Assembly (NCBI RefSeq): GCF_017313785.1
Contig: NZ_JAFLNL010000004.1
Span: forward strand, 124,001 to 188,000
Direction: 5' to 3'
Source: Flagellimonas aurea
Lineage (GTDB): Bacteria; Bacteroidota; Bacteroidia; Flavobacteriales; Flavobacteriaceae
DNA length: 64,000 nucleotides
The notes beneath the pieces were generated by a model. The model did not search any database, was not told where the DNA came from, and worked only from the letters and a program-made list of their open reading frames with translations. Within the stretch, counting starts at the first letter, position 1. Every line of letters starts with the position of its first letter. A program made the position numbers and the translations under genes. Below are positions 37,636-45,378 of the stretch, piece by piece.

Positions 37636-38298
37636 ATGCCCGATATAAAAACCCATATTTACTTGATGCCAGGAATGGCAGCCAACCCTTCAATTTTTGA
37701 AGCGATCCATCTTCCGGAAGACAAATTTGTAATCCATACTTTGGAGTGGTTTTTGCCTGAAAGAGGCATGAGCCTGCACGAGTATGCCGAAAGGATGTGT
37801 GAAAAAGTCAAGGAACCCAACCCTGTTCTCTTGGGCGTTTCATTTGGTGGTATGTTGGTACAGGAAATGGCCAAAATTATCCAGGTAAAAAAAGTGATTG
37901 TGGTATCATCCGTAAAAAGTAAGCACGAGTTGCCCAAAAGAATGATTTTTGCGAAGTACACCAAAGTCCATAAACTGTTGCCTACCAGTTTGGTCAACAA
38001 TGTGGAACTTTTGGCCAAGTATGCCTTTGGTGAATCTGTTACGAAAAGACTTCATTTATACGAGAAATATTTATCCATTCGAGACAAATATTATATTGAC
38101 TGGTCCATCGACCAAATCGTTAATTGGCAGCAAGAAGCACCTCCATCAAACATAGTACATATTCAAGGGGAACGTGATGCCGTTTTTCCCTTGGTCAATA
38201 TCAAGGACTGCATTGTAGTGAAAAATGGAACCCATACCATGATAATCCATCGAGCTAGATGGTTTAATGAGCATCTCCCCACAATTATTTTGGAATAA
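37636..38298 (+). CDS. Alpha/beta hydrolase
   Basis: 220 aa. Nucleophile elbow GVSFGG, acid in QGERDAVFP and histidine in NGTHTMII give a Ser-Asp-His triad. The short lid (KYTKVHKLLPTSLV) and lack of signal peptide suggest a cytoplasmic small-ester hydrolase. It lies 48 bp before the lytic transglycosylase gene; co-transcription is possible. Confidence 0.88.
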   Translation: MPDIKTHIYLMPGMAANPSIFEAIHLPEDKFVIHTLEWFLPERGMSLHEYAERMCEKVKEPNPVLLGVSFGGMLVQEMAKIIQVKKVIVVSSVKSKHELPKRMIFAKYTKVHKLLPTSLVNNVELLAKYAFGESVTKRLHLYEKYLSIRDKYYIDWSIDQIVNWQQEAPPSNIVHIQGERDAVFPLVNIKDCIVVKNGTHTMIIHRARWFNEHLPTIILE

Positions 38299-38346
38299 TT
38301 TCGTCTTTATAATAGTATCTTTACGTTTAATAAAAATTGCGATGAC

Positions 38347-39315
38347 ATGAAACACTTAAAAAATATATTGGCATTTATTGGATTGATAGCTGTAGTGAGC
38401 ACCTTGATTTTTGCCGTGCAGTCGGATGGAGTAGAGGAGAAGCCCGAAACAAAGGTGGTAGAACCGCAGGTTACAGATAAAAATGTGGCCGATACCTATC
38501 AAATTAGTGCCATTGAGATTCCCAAAGATTTAAATTTTGCAGGTGAAGCCGTACCACAGGAAGACCCTGAGATTATGGAGCGCGTAGATCGTGAATTCTT
38601 GGTGAATACATATTGGCAGTCCAATGCCTTATTGTTGATGAAGAGAGCCAACAAGTACTTTCCGATCATTGAGCCGATTTTGAAGAAGAACGGTATTCCT
38701 GATGATTTTAAATATTTGGCCGTTGCCGAGAGCGGATTGGAGAATGTTGTTTCGCCTGCTGGTGCCACAGGTTTTTGGCAGATAATGAAAGGCACGGGAA
38801 GAGAGTATGGTCTTGAAATAAACGATAATGTGGATGAACGCTACCATGTTGAAAAAGCTACCCAAGTGGCCTGCGATTATTTGAACAAATGGAAGGACCG
38901 TTTTGGAAGCTGGACCCTGACCGCGGCAGCTTACAATGCCGGACCCGCTGGAATCCAGAAATATATGGGCATTCAACAGGTGGATGATTATTATGATTTA
39001 TTGTTGGGGCAGGAGACAGGACGCTATGTGTTCCGTATTTTGGCCATCAAAGAGATTATTTCCAATCGTGACAAATACGGTTTTCAATTGGAGGAAGATG
39101 ATATGTACGAAAAAGTACCCACCTTTACGGTTGAGATAGATACCGCAGTGACTAATTGGGCAGATTTTGCAGAGCTTTACGAAATCAATTATAAAGTTTT
39201 AAAGCGCCATAACCCATGGTTGCGCGAACCACATTTGAACAATGCTTCACGTAAAAAGTACACTATTGAAATTCCGAACAAAGGATATTACCGAGTGGGG
39301 AGTACGGGGAGGTAA
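38347..39315 (+). CDS. Lytic transglycosylase (MltD-like) with LysM-like tail
   Basis: 322 aa with an N-terminal membrane anchor/signal. The SLT domain has the catalytic glutamate in AVAESGLENVVSPAGATGFWQ and a typical AAAYNAGPAGI motif. A C-terminal domain (ELYEINYKVLKRHNPWL) looks like a divergent LysM. It would cut the glycan strand of peptidoglycan with anhydromuramic acid formation in the periplasm. Confidence 0.88.
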   Translation: MKHLKNILAFIGLIAVVSTLIFAVQSDGVEEKPETKVVEPQVTDKNVADTYQISAIEIPKDLNFAGEAVPQEDPEIMERVDREFLVNTYWQSNALLLMKRANKYFPIIEPILKKNGIPDDFKYLAVAESGLENVVSPAGATGFWQIMKGTGREYGLEINDNVDERYHVEKATQVACDYLNKWKDRFGSWTLTAAAYNAGPAGIQKYMGIQQVDDYYDLLLGQETGRYVFRILAIKEIISNRDKYGFQLEEDDMYEKVPTFTVEIDTAVTNWADFAELYEINYKVLKRHNPWLREPHLNNASRKKYTIEIPNKGYYRVGSTGR

Positions 39316-39330
39316 ATAACATTGCGGCTC

Positions 39331-39951
39331 CTACTGAATTTTGAGCTTTAATGCGTCATAGGTATCGGTTCTTATACCAATTAGGCCATATTTGGTTTCC
39401 CCCTTTTCTATAACCGTACCGCTGATGTTGTATTCCAACAATTCGGCCTTTAGTTTTTTATTTGCTGAGCCTGCAGCTATCATATTTCCTCCAGCCAAAC
39501 CGGGCCCCAATATTAGACCGATAGGTGTTGAACTTGTTTGCTCCGGTAAACCATAGGAATTAGTTTTTGTGGTATACAGGTTTAGAGGGGTCAAAAGCAA
39601 ATACCATAAAAAGGAAGCAGGACTTTGCTTTAACGTTTTAAAGACTTTTTCATTTTCCATGATATAAACGCCATTTCCATTTTCGTATTCTAGTGTGACA
39701 TCTTTACCAAAGATTAAATCCTGGTCAGAGTTATTGGTGATTTTAATCGCAACTAATTTGACCCCATTTTTTTCTTCTTTTTTCTCATATTTCTTGTCTA
39801 ATAGATCGTATCTGTATTGGAGGGATATTCCATCATTTTCATTGGTTGATATGTAATTGATGCCTCTTGGTTGAATTGTTTTGTAGTTGGAAGCACATCC
39901 TGTCAAGTATAAAACAACAATAAAAAGAAGAGACGTTTTGATAAATTTCAT
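39331..39951 (-). CDS. Hypothetical lipoprotein
   Basis: 206 aa with lipobox LTGC and a beta-rich mature part (LQYRYDLLDKKYEKKEE, VAIKITNNSDQDL). I recognise no named domain, but the fold is consistent with an Ig-like or accessory lipoprotein. It is convergent with the transglycosylase (15 bp). Function not assignable. Confidence 0.75.
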   Translation of the reverse strand: MKFIKTSLLFIVVLYLTGCASNYKTIQPRGINYISTNENDGISLQYRYDLLDKKYEKKEEKNGVKLVAIKITNNSDQDLIFGKDVTLEYENGNGVYIMENEKVFKTLKQSPASFLWYLLLTPLNLYTTKTNSYGLPEQTSSTPIGLILGPGLAGGNMIAAGSANKKLKAELLEYNISGTVIEKGETKYGLIGIRTDTYDALKLKIQ

Positions 39952-40178
39952 GAAAGTATTGTATTAATTGGATTTGGCTACCGATTTCGAAAATTTGATA
40001 CAGAGCAGCGAAGAAAAAGGAAAATAGAAAATTAAAGTATGTGCAATTGATGAATGGCCCATATGAATTGACGGATGCAATTTTATACTGTATATATTAA
40101 TAAGGATAAAGCTGAATTTCAAAGACAGCTAATTAATGAGTGTGGAATACGGCAAGTAGGTTTTTGGCTATACCGTTT

Positions 40179-40838
40179 TTAATACCTGAACAAAAAATAA
40201 GGTGAAGGGAAGTAGGTTTCAACTTTTGGTAGTAATTGAGGAGAGACATAGCCCCAATCCGAGTAACCGGCATCCATAGCTGCTTGGGTTAGGATTTGTA
40301 AATGGACATGGCAAAACCAACCACCGCTATCTTTTTCCTGACCGATGTGAGCAAACTTTTGCCCCGCCGTGATTTTTTCTCCAACATGGACCAAGTGTGG
40401 AGTTTTTAAATGCCCGTACAAGGAATAAAAAACAACTTCATTAATGTTATGTTTTAGGATGATGTAGCCACCGTAATTGCCAACAGTGGTTTCTTTTCCT
40501 GTTTTATAGACTTCGGCGTCCAACGGGGAATACAATGGGGTATCAAAGGGAACGATGATATCCAGACCAAGATGATAAAACCGTTGCTCCTCGATAATAT
40601 TGGGGTAGGCCCTTAATAGGCTTTTGCGCTCTTCCAAATACCTGCCAACACCCCATTGATGGGAAGATGCATGCAACTCACCAAAAACCATAGTATTAAA
40701 TTCCTCGAAATCGAATAGGTTGTATTCCAAGATTTTTGGGTTGTTTGATGAAAAATCAAAGATGTAAGGCTTTCCTTTAAGGAAATCACCAAATAAAGGA
40801 TAAACATCTACGCCATTAAGGCAGAGCGGATAGCACAT
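40179..40838 (-). CDS. M23-family metallopeptidase-like protein
   Basis: 219 aa. Zinc-site motifs of M23 (lysostaphin-type) peptidases are present: YHLGLDIIVPFDTPLYSP, YSLYGHLKTP and CHVHLQI. No signal peptide is visible, which is odd for a peptidoglycan enzyme; the N-terminus (PLFGDFLKGKPYIFDFS) is also found in the broken copy at 41903-42022, which supports this start. Bacteroidota proteins of this group may act in the cytoplasm or use another exit route. The 226 bp downstream (39952-40178) is AT-rich and without a clear gene. Confidence 0.85.
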   Translation of the reverse strand: MCYPLCLNGVDVYPLFGDFLKGKPYIFDFSSNNPKILEYNLFDFEEFNTMVFGELHASSHQWGVGRYLEERKSLLRAYPNIIEEQRFYHLGLDIIVPFDTPLYSPLDAEVYKTGKETTVGNYGGYIILKHNINEVVFYSLYGHLKTPHLVHVGEKITAGQKFAHIGQEKDSGGWFCHVHLQILTQAAMDAGYSDWGYVSPQLLPKVETYFPSPYFLFRY

Positions 40839-40972
40839 AGTTGAAAAATAGCCTCAAAAATAACAACTATTCAGTGTGAAAGGATGGGTCGGGTCTGAAT
40901 TATATTTAATTTTTAAGCAGGAGGTTTTGTGTCCATCAAATTATCATATGAAGCTATCTGTACTTTTATTCT

Positions 40973-41497
40973 TTAGCTGCCCGCAAATGGTGTCCCGAAG
41001 ATGCCAACGGCAAGTTCAACCCAAACCATAAGTAATACCGCGAACAATGCAATCCCCAAGATAATTCGATATCGCAAGGTTTTTATTTTCCTTAAAATGA
41101 ATTCAAGCACGAGTCCTGTGCCGATCAATAAAATACCTACAACGAGGAAATCAAAAATCGACCAATGTACCTCATTGGTAAAACCCATGGCGATAAGCGG
41201 GATGGACAGAATTGACAAGGCAACAGCCAAAATAGTGATAAGTCTTTTGTTTTGATGAGTAAGTTCCATAGTATCTGTATGTGTTAAATGATAAATATTC
41301 CCAATAATAGCTGGGCGAAATAAAAAGAGAACATCTTTTATGAAGAGTTTGTTTGCTTTTGCGTAACCGTTTTTTAAATAATAAGTATTGAACCGCTCCA
41401 TTAAATCCCCTTCTATTTCTTCCCGAAAATCGGGATGGCAATACCAATTAAAGAATGCCAATGCAATTCGTAGCGGCTTATGTTCTTTTGGGTTCAT
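40973..41497 (-). CDS. Permease-prefix-domain protein fused to a three-helix membrane module
   Basis: 174 aa. Residues 1-76 match the permease prefix domain 2 (FFNWYCHPDFREEIEGDLMERF and NKLFIKDVLFLFRP) that normally leads an FtsX-type ABC permease. Here the FtsX part is missing; instead the protein continues into a short unit with three transmembrane helices (FDFLVVGILLIGTGLVLEF, ending ELAVGIFGTP). That unit is common as a separate small membrane protein in Bacteroidota, so this is either a fusion or a shortened permease. It follows the PadR gene by three bases. Confidence 0.75.
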   Translation of the reverse strand: MNPKEHKPLRIALAFFNWYCHPDFREEIEGDLMERFNTYYLKNGYAKANKLFIKDVLFLFRPAIIGNIYHLTHTDTMELTHQNKRLITILAVALSILSIPLIAMGFTNEVHWSIFDFLVVGILLIGTGLVLEFILRKIKTLRYRIILGIALFAVLLMVWVELAVGIFGTPFAGS

Positions 41498-41500
41498 TGC

Positions 41501-41830
41501 TTAAAAATTGAATGATAGCTTGGGTATGGCATTCCAAAGGGAATTTCTTTGGGCTTTTGTCAGGTCTAGTAATTCTTGACCCTCCGCGGTAATTTCATAG
41601 AGACGTTTTCGTTTTCCGCCGCGCTCATTGGTGGCATCACCAAGATCTGATTTCAACAAACCTTTCTTCTCTAGTCTTTTTAAAACGGTTTGTATTGCTC
41701 CCAAGCTGACATTCCGATCCAAGCGCTCTTCAATTTCTGAGATAATGGTTACGCTATAGGCATCACCGTTGAGTATGGCGACAACCAGTAAAACAATCTC
41801 CTCAAATTCCCCAAGTGTTGCTTTGTTCAT
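41501..41830 (-). CDS. PadR-family transcriptional regulator
   Basis: About 109 aa from the ATG at 41830 (MNKATLGEFEEIVLLVVAILN); an upstream ATG at 41848 is possible. The winged helix is SVTIISEIEERLDRNVSLGAIQTVLKRLEKKGLLKSD, with wing residues and the final dimer helix. PadR genes next to permease-prefix proteins are a known pair in Bacteroidota, with the regulator responding to a small compound. It likely binds the palindrome at 41863-41877. Confidence 0.88.
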   Translation of the reverse strand: MNKATLGEFEEIVLLVVAILNGDAYSVTIISEIEERLDRNVSLGAIQTVLKRLEKKGLLKSDLGDATNERGGKRKRLYEITAEGQELLDLTKAQRNSLWNAIPKLSFNF

Positions 41831-41847
41831 TCGATTTATATTCACCA

Positions 41848-41887
41848 CAAATGTAGTTAATATAGTTTAATAAACTACATTGTAGTT
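41848..41887 (-). promoter_or_regulatory. padR promoter with palindromic operator
   Basis: A minus-strand -7 box TACATTTG lies at 41855-41848. Overlapping it on the upstream side is TAGTTTA-A-TAAACTA (41863-41877) inside a larger ATGTAGT...ACTACAT arrangement, plus a third GTAGTT at 41882-41887. The symmetry suggests autoregulation by PadR. Confidence 0.6.
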
Positions 41888-41902
41888 AAAATATTTCCCA
41901 AA

Positions 41903-42022
41903 TCAGAAATATACTGCTTTGAGTTTGCTGGTTGAAAAATCAAAAATGTATGGTTCTCCTTTTAGGAAATCACCAAATAGGGGGTGAAGGGTAATATCGT
42001 TTAGGTTGAGGGGGAAATACAT
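41903..42022 (-). pseudogene. Broken 5' copy of the M23 peptidase gene
   Basis: From an ATG at 42022 the minus strand reads MYFPLNLND then HPLFGDFLKGEPYIFDFS, matching the start of the M23 protein (YPLFGDFLKGKPYIFDFS), and stops after 39 codons at 41903. Only the first ~30 codons are conserved. It is a truncated duplicate that, with the full gene at 40179-40838, flanks the PadR/permease-prefix pair. Confidence 0.8.
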
Positions 42023-42087
42023 TATTGTAAGGTTAATTATTGAGCAATAATTTTTGGGGAGTTACACTTATCGGTATGAGTATATGA

Positions 42088-42180
42088 AAAGTAGGCGATT
42101 TCGAAGCACTAAACTTTCAGTTATGCACAAAGTTTGATACGAGCCAAAAGTCTTGATTTTATTACTATCTCGCCTATTTT
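42088..42180 (+). ncRNA. Candidate bridge-RNA region upstream of the IS110 transposase
   Basis: Nested complementary arms: outer TAGGCGA (42092-42098) with TCGCCTA (42170-42176), then TCG (42101-42103) with CGA (42140-42142), an asymmetric internal loop, then AAACTTT (42111-42117) with AAAGTTT (42129-42135) closing an 11-base loop. IS110 elements are known to encode a bridge RNA in a non-coding end, upstream of the gene in the IS110 group. Stem, internal loop, stem is the expected kind of architecture, but homology has not been tested. Confidence 0.3.
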
Positions 42181-42242
42181 TTATAGCATCTATGTAAAAG
42201 CAGCCTGTCGAGTATCTTTAAGATTCACCAAAATCAAAAGAT

Positions 42243-43298
42243 ATGAAAATACGACAAACTGCCCCACCCAAGTTATTCATTGGCATCGACATACACAAAC
42301 GCAGTTGGAAGGTGCACTGTGCCACCGACCTGTCCATGGGCAGGACCTTTTCCATGTCCCCGGATCCCGAAGGGTTGAGGGAATATGTGGAGAGGCGCTT
42401 TCCGGGGCATGAAGTCTCCTCAGCCTATGAAGCGGGCTGTTGCGGTTATCGGGCCCATCGCTGTTTCGAGGGCTATGGCTGGTGCTCCCTGGTGGTGAAC
42501 CCTGCGGACATATTCAGGAGGGGCAGGGAACGACACACGAATACCGACCGTATCGATGCGCAGTTGATCGCCCGGGAACTGAACGATGGACGTTTGGAAG
42601 GTATAGAGGTCCCCGATAGGTTCAGGGAGCAGTTGCGTAGTCTGTTCCGTCGCCGTAACGATCTGGTCAAGGACATGCGCCAGGTCAAGAGCTACATCAA
42701 GATGCAGTTGCTGTATTACGGCATAGAGGTTCCCGCAGCGTACGACAACGACCATTGGAGCCATGGTTTCAGGGACTGGCTCGATGGTCTGGAGTTTGAG
42801 TACGAATCGGGAAAAGAGGTCCTGCGCAGGCGTATGCGGAGCTTTCGTTTCATCGACCGGGAGTTCAGGGAAGTGTCCACCTTGCTCAGACGTCATACCA
42901 AGGAGCACTTTCAAAAAGATGACATGCTCTTGCGCAGCATACCGGGAATTGGGCCCATCGTGGCCAGTGGTATCCTGAGCGAGCTGGGGGACCTCCGCAG
43001 GTTCAACAACATCAAGCAACTGGCCGGATATGTGGGCCTTGCCCCGGGCATCTACCAAAGTGGCGACACCGTTCGCCACACGGGGGTGAGCATGCGTGCC
43101 CACCGATTGATAAGGAGCTATTTCATCGAGGCCTCCTGGCAGGCGATCAGGACGGACCCGGTAATGCAGGGATACTATCGCAGGCATCAGGGCAAGAACG
43201 TAAAATCGGTGATCGTCAAAGTGGCCCGTAAGCTATTGAACCGCACACTAGCGGTTGTAAAAACAGGGGTGCCCTATGAGATAGGGGTAGTGGAATAA
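42243..43298 (+). CDS. IS110-family transposase (DEDD)
   Basis: 351 aa. The RuvC-like DEDD residues are D16 (FIGIDIHKR), E63 (SAYEAGCCGY), D102 and D105 (HTNTDRIDAQLIA). A coiled linker follows, then the C-terminal Transposase_20 domain with IPGIGPIVASGILSELGD and the candidate catalytic serine S273 in IYQSGD. All known key residues are present, so it may be active. Base composition is far richer in GC than neighbouring genes, a mark of recent arrival. A 255-aa antisense frame over the gene is a shadow. Confidence 0.95.
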   Translation: MKIRQTAPPKLFIGIDIHKRSWKVHCATDLSMGRTFSMSPDPEGLREYVERRFPGHEVSSAYEAGCCGYRAHRCFEGYGWCSLVVNPADIFRRGRERHTNTDRIDAQLIARELNDGRLEGIEVPDRFREQLRSLFRRRNDLVKDMRQVKSYIKMQLLYYGIEVPAAYDNDHWSHGFRDWLDGLEFEYESGKEVLRRRMRSFRFIDREFREVSTLLRRHTKEHFQKDDMLLRSIPGIGPIVASGILSELGDLRRFNNIKQLAGYVGLAPGIYQSGDTVRHTGVSMRAHRLIRSYFIEASWQAIRTDPVMQGYYRRHQGKNVKSVIVKVARKLLNRTLAVVKTGVPYEIGVVE

Positions 43299-43606
43299 GG
43301 AAATTTAAACTGATGTACAGAACATAACAAAGCTCAAAATGGAAGTAGAAAAGTTTGGATCACAGAACAATGTAGGTGACCTTGCCCATGGCAAGTATCA
43401 CATCGGTTAGCAAGTGACCAGACTTATTATAGCTTATGATCATACAGATGCTGGTGAACACAGAAAAGAGTGTATCATATATAGGATGCCGAGCAAGTTA
43501 TATTAAAAGAAAAAAGGTGGTTTAAGTAAAAAAGAAAATATTATTTAATTTTAGAGAACTGGACTAGGGCTTTTCATAGGATACATTGTTAGCAACTGGC
43601 TTATTT
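43299..43606. other. Non-coding region between the transposase and the hydrolase cassette
   Basis: 308 bp, AT-rich. It holds a short hairpin CTTGCC-CAT-GGCAAG (43381-43395), a palindrome TATGATCATA (43435-43444), an AGCAAGT...ACTT...GCT helix (about 43409-43433) and the cassette-border repeat GTTAGCAAC (43588-43596). It would include the right end of the IS; if the element is of the IS1111 group, its RNA would lie here. No convincing gene seen. Confidence 0.4.
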
Positions 43607-44592
43607 TTAATTTTCTATCAGCGTTTCTATTAATTCTACAAGCTTATTTGGTTGTTCTTCAGGTACATAATGTCCGCAAGAGCTTATAACTTCGTTTGTT
43701 ACATTAGAGGCAATTTTCTCCATAGCTATGCCGACTTGATTTGCAACCGCATACTCTCCGCCAATCGCAAATACTGGAATAGTCAGTTTTGAATCAAATT
43801 TTTTGTTTTGTTCTGCACTTTCATTAAAGGCTCTATAATAATCAAACCCATTTTTCATTTTATCCTTTCCCTTATATGCTAAATAATAGTTTTGTAAATC
43901 TGTTTCGGAAATGGCTGTTTTAATAAATGATTTTTTTGAAAAATACCACGATAAGTATTCCTTTTCTTTCCCTTTGGTTAAAAATTCGGGGATTTCGTCT
44001 ACCGAATGAAAGTAAAACTGCCAAATTTTGTTTGCGTTTTCGGGCTGAAAAAGTGAGGACGGAATAAGTCCTGGAATTCCTGCGTCAATAACGGTAAGTG
44101 TTTTTAATTTATTCTCAAAATTAATTGCGAATGGAACAGCTACCCAACTACCAATATCGTGACCAACCAGATGAAATTTTTGGATGTTTAAACTATCCAC
44201 AAAACTGTTGATAATTGTTGCGATATTTTTAGTGTCATAATTTTCTACTTTATCACTATTTCCAAGTCCTGGCAAATCCACTGCAATTGTTCTATACTTT
44301 TTTGAGAGTGCTGGCATAATTTTTCTCCAAACAAAAGATGTTTGTGGCCATCCGTGTAGTAAGATAATAGTTTCGCCTTTGCCCTGTTCATAATAAGCTA
44401 TTTTGCTGTTATTGATTATGATTGTTTTTTCAGGTGGCATTTGGGCTTCAATTTTTGATGTCATTAATGTAAAAAATAGTATTACTAATATTCGTATTTT
44501 CATTACTTTGTACGAGTGTTTTTGCTTGTTGCTAACTATTAAGCTAAACGTCGTTTTAATGACGCTTTAGCGACAGATAAGTGAAGTTAGAT
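43588..44592. mobile_element. Putative laterally acquired cassette (attC-like borders)
   Basis: The AT-rich hydrolase gene is framed by inverted 9-mers GTTAGCAAC (43588-43596) and GTTGCTAAC (44528-44536). At 44530-44592 the latter is part of an imperfect palindrome: TTGCTAAC, spacer, GCTAAACGTC (44543-44552), loop, GACGCTTTAGC with one bulged base (44561-44571), spacer, GTTAGAT (44586-44592; fits GTTRRRY). This layout resembles an integron attC site. No integrase is in the window. Homology is not proved. Confidence 0.4.
43607..44503 (-). CDS. Alpha/beta hydrolase, epoxide-hydrolase-like, secreted
   Basis: 298 aa with a signal peptide ending near KIEAQ. The oxyanion-side motif HGWPQTSFVWR, an aspartate nucleophile in VGHDIGSWV and the catalytic histidine in SCGHYVPEEQP follow epoxide hydrolases and haloalkane dehalogenases more than serine esterases. 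The gene is much more AT-rich than the core genes on both sides and is probably foreign, in a cassette with GTTGCTAAC borders. Substrate unknown. Confidence 0.87.
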   Translation of the reverse strand: MKIRILVILFFTLMTSKIEAQMPPEKTIIINNSKIAYYEQGKGETIILLHGWPQTSFVWRKIMPALSKKYRTIAVDLPGLGNSDKVENYDTKNIATIINSFVDSLNIQKFHLVGHDIGSWVAVPFAINFENKLKTLTVIDAGIPGLIPSSLFQPENANKIWQFYFHSVDEIPEFLTKGKEKEYLSWYFSKKSFIKTAISETDLQNYYLAYKGKDKMKNGFDYYRAFNESAEQNKKFDSKLTIPVFAIGGEYAVANQVGIAMEKIASNVTNEVISSCGHYVPEEQPNKLVELIETLIEN

Positions 44593-44695
44593 TTTTTCTG
44601 GTTAAAATTCCAGAGGAAATTGACCAATACCTCATTTGAATTGACGAATTGCCAATCCAACAGAAAAAGAAAAGAAAGATAAGGAGGGATAAAGA

Positions 44696-45211
44696 TTAAA
44701 TCTTCTTCATCTGCTGCTGCATCATCTTGATCTGGTCGGTAAGCATATTGTTCTTGTCCAATTTCTTGGCCTCGTTCAACAATTGGGTGGCCTCACGCTT
44801 TCTGCGTTTTTGCATGGCAATGCCCGCCAAGCTCAATTTGGCCATGGCCACGTCGTAATCCATAGTGAGACCATATTTTAGGGCCTTTTTAAAGTACTTC
44901 TCGGCCTGGGTCAGGTTTTTTTGTGAGTAAATGATACCGTGCAAATAGTTGTAGTAGCCCACCTGTTTTTTGATCAAAGCAGATTCTGGGTTCTTTATTT
45001 TATCAAGCCACCCTTGTACACCTTCCAAATCCTGTTTCCTCATTTTAAGAAAGGCCAAAAGGATAAATTCATTTCTAAAGTATAGGAAAATGAAAACCAG
45101 GGACAGCAAGATCAATGCAATTCCGTTGCCAATGTTGCCTTCCACAAACTGGTAAACGGCATAAGCGATAATGAGAACTGCAATAGCAAGCTTGATATTT
45201 TTATTGAACAT
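44696..45211 (-). CDS. Membrane protein with TPR-like tail
   Basis: 171 aa. Two hydrophobic helices at the N-terminus (IAVLIIAYAVYQFVEGNIGNGIALILLSLVFIFL region, split by a short loop) precede a soluble segment with TPR-like repeats: YLHGIIYSQKNLTQAEKYFKKALKYG and MAKLSLAGIAMQKRRKREATQLLNEAKK. It is likely an inner-membrane scaffold protein of unknown role. Conserved next to rpmH-carB in many flavobacteria (from memory, not checked). Confidence 0.78.
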   Translation of the reverse strand: MFNKNIKLAIAVLIIAYAVYQFVEGNIGNGIALILLSLVFIFLYFRNEFILLAFLKMRKQDLEGVQGWLDKIKNPESALIKKQVGYYNYLHGIIYSQKNLTQAEKYFKKALKYGLTMDYDVAMAKLSLAGIAMQKRRKREATQLLNEAKKLDKNNMLTDQIKMMQQQMKKI

Positions 45212-45286
45212 TGCGTAGTATTTTTTACCTTTAGTTAAGCGCTGGCAAAAGTACTAAAAACTTAATTAAATATTTTAAGTTTGGGC

Positions 45287-45316
45287 TTGCCAAAGTAAAA
45301 AGTCTTTGTATATTTG
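45287..45316 (+). promoter_or_regulatory. rpmH promoter
   Basis: TTG at 45287-45289, 19-base spacer, TATATTTG at 45309-45316. This is a full consensus match, 62 bp before the rpmH ATG. Confidence 0.8.
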
Positions 45317-45378
45317 CGCCCAGAATTTTTTAGGGAAGTTTAATTTCCCATCAACAAAATCCATAAAACAGTTCGGAA

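Larger units (their letters stand above)
42060..43580 (+). mobile_element. IS110-family insertion sequence
   Basis: Contains one transposase gene of clearly higher GC than its surroundings, with AT-rich non-coding segments on both sides. IS110 elements lack long terminal inverted repeats, so the ends cannot be set by eye and the coordinates given are only approximate. The CDS is intact. Confidence 0.7.

Noticed and set aside
40075..40182. Short plus-strand frame (35 codons) beginning MQFYTVYI, reminiscent of a GIY-YIG start
   Set aside because: Only the first eight residues resemble the family, it overlaps the M23 stop, and no active-site residues follow.
42420..43187. 255-codon open frame on the minus strand inside the IS110 transposase
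   Set aside because: It is antisense to a clear DEDD transposase and arises from its high GC; the protein has no recognisable family.
43339..43410. Mini frame of 23 codons (MEVEKFGSQ...) after the transposase
   Set aside because: Lies in the probable IS right end, too short to support and with no family similarity I can see.
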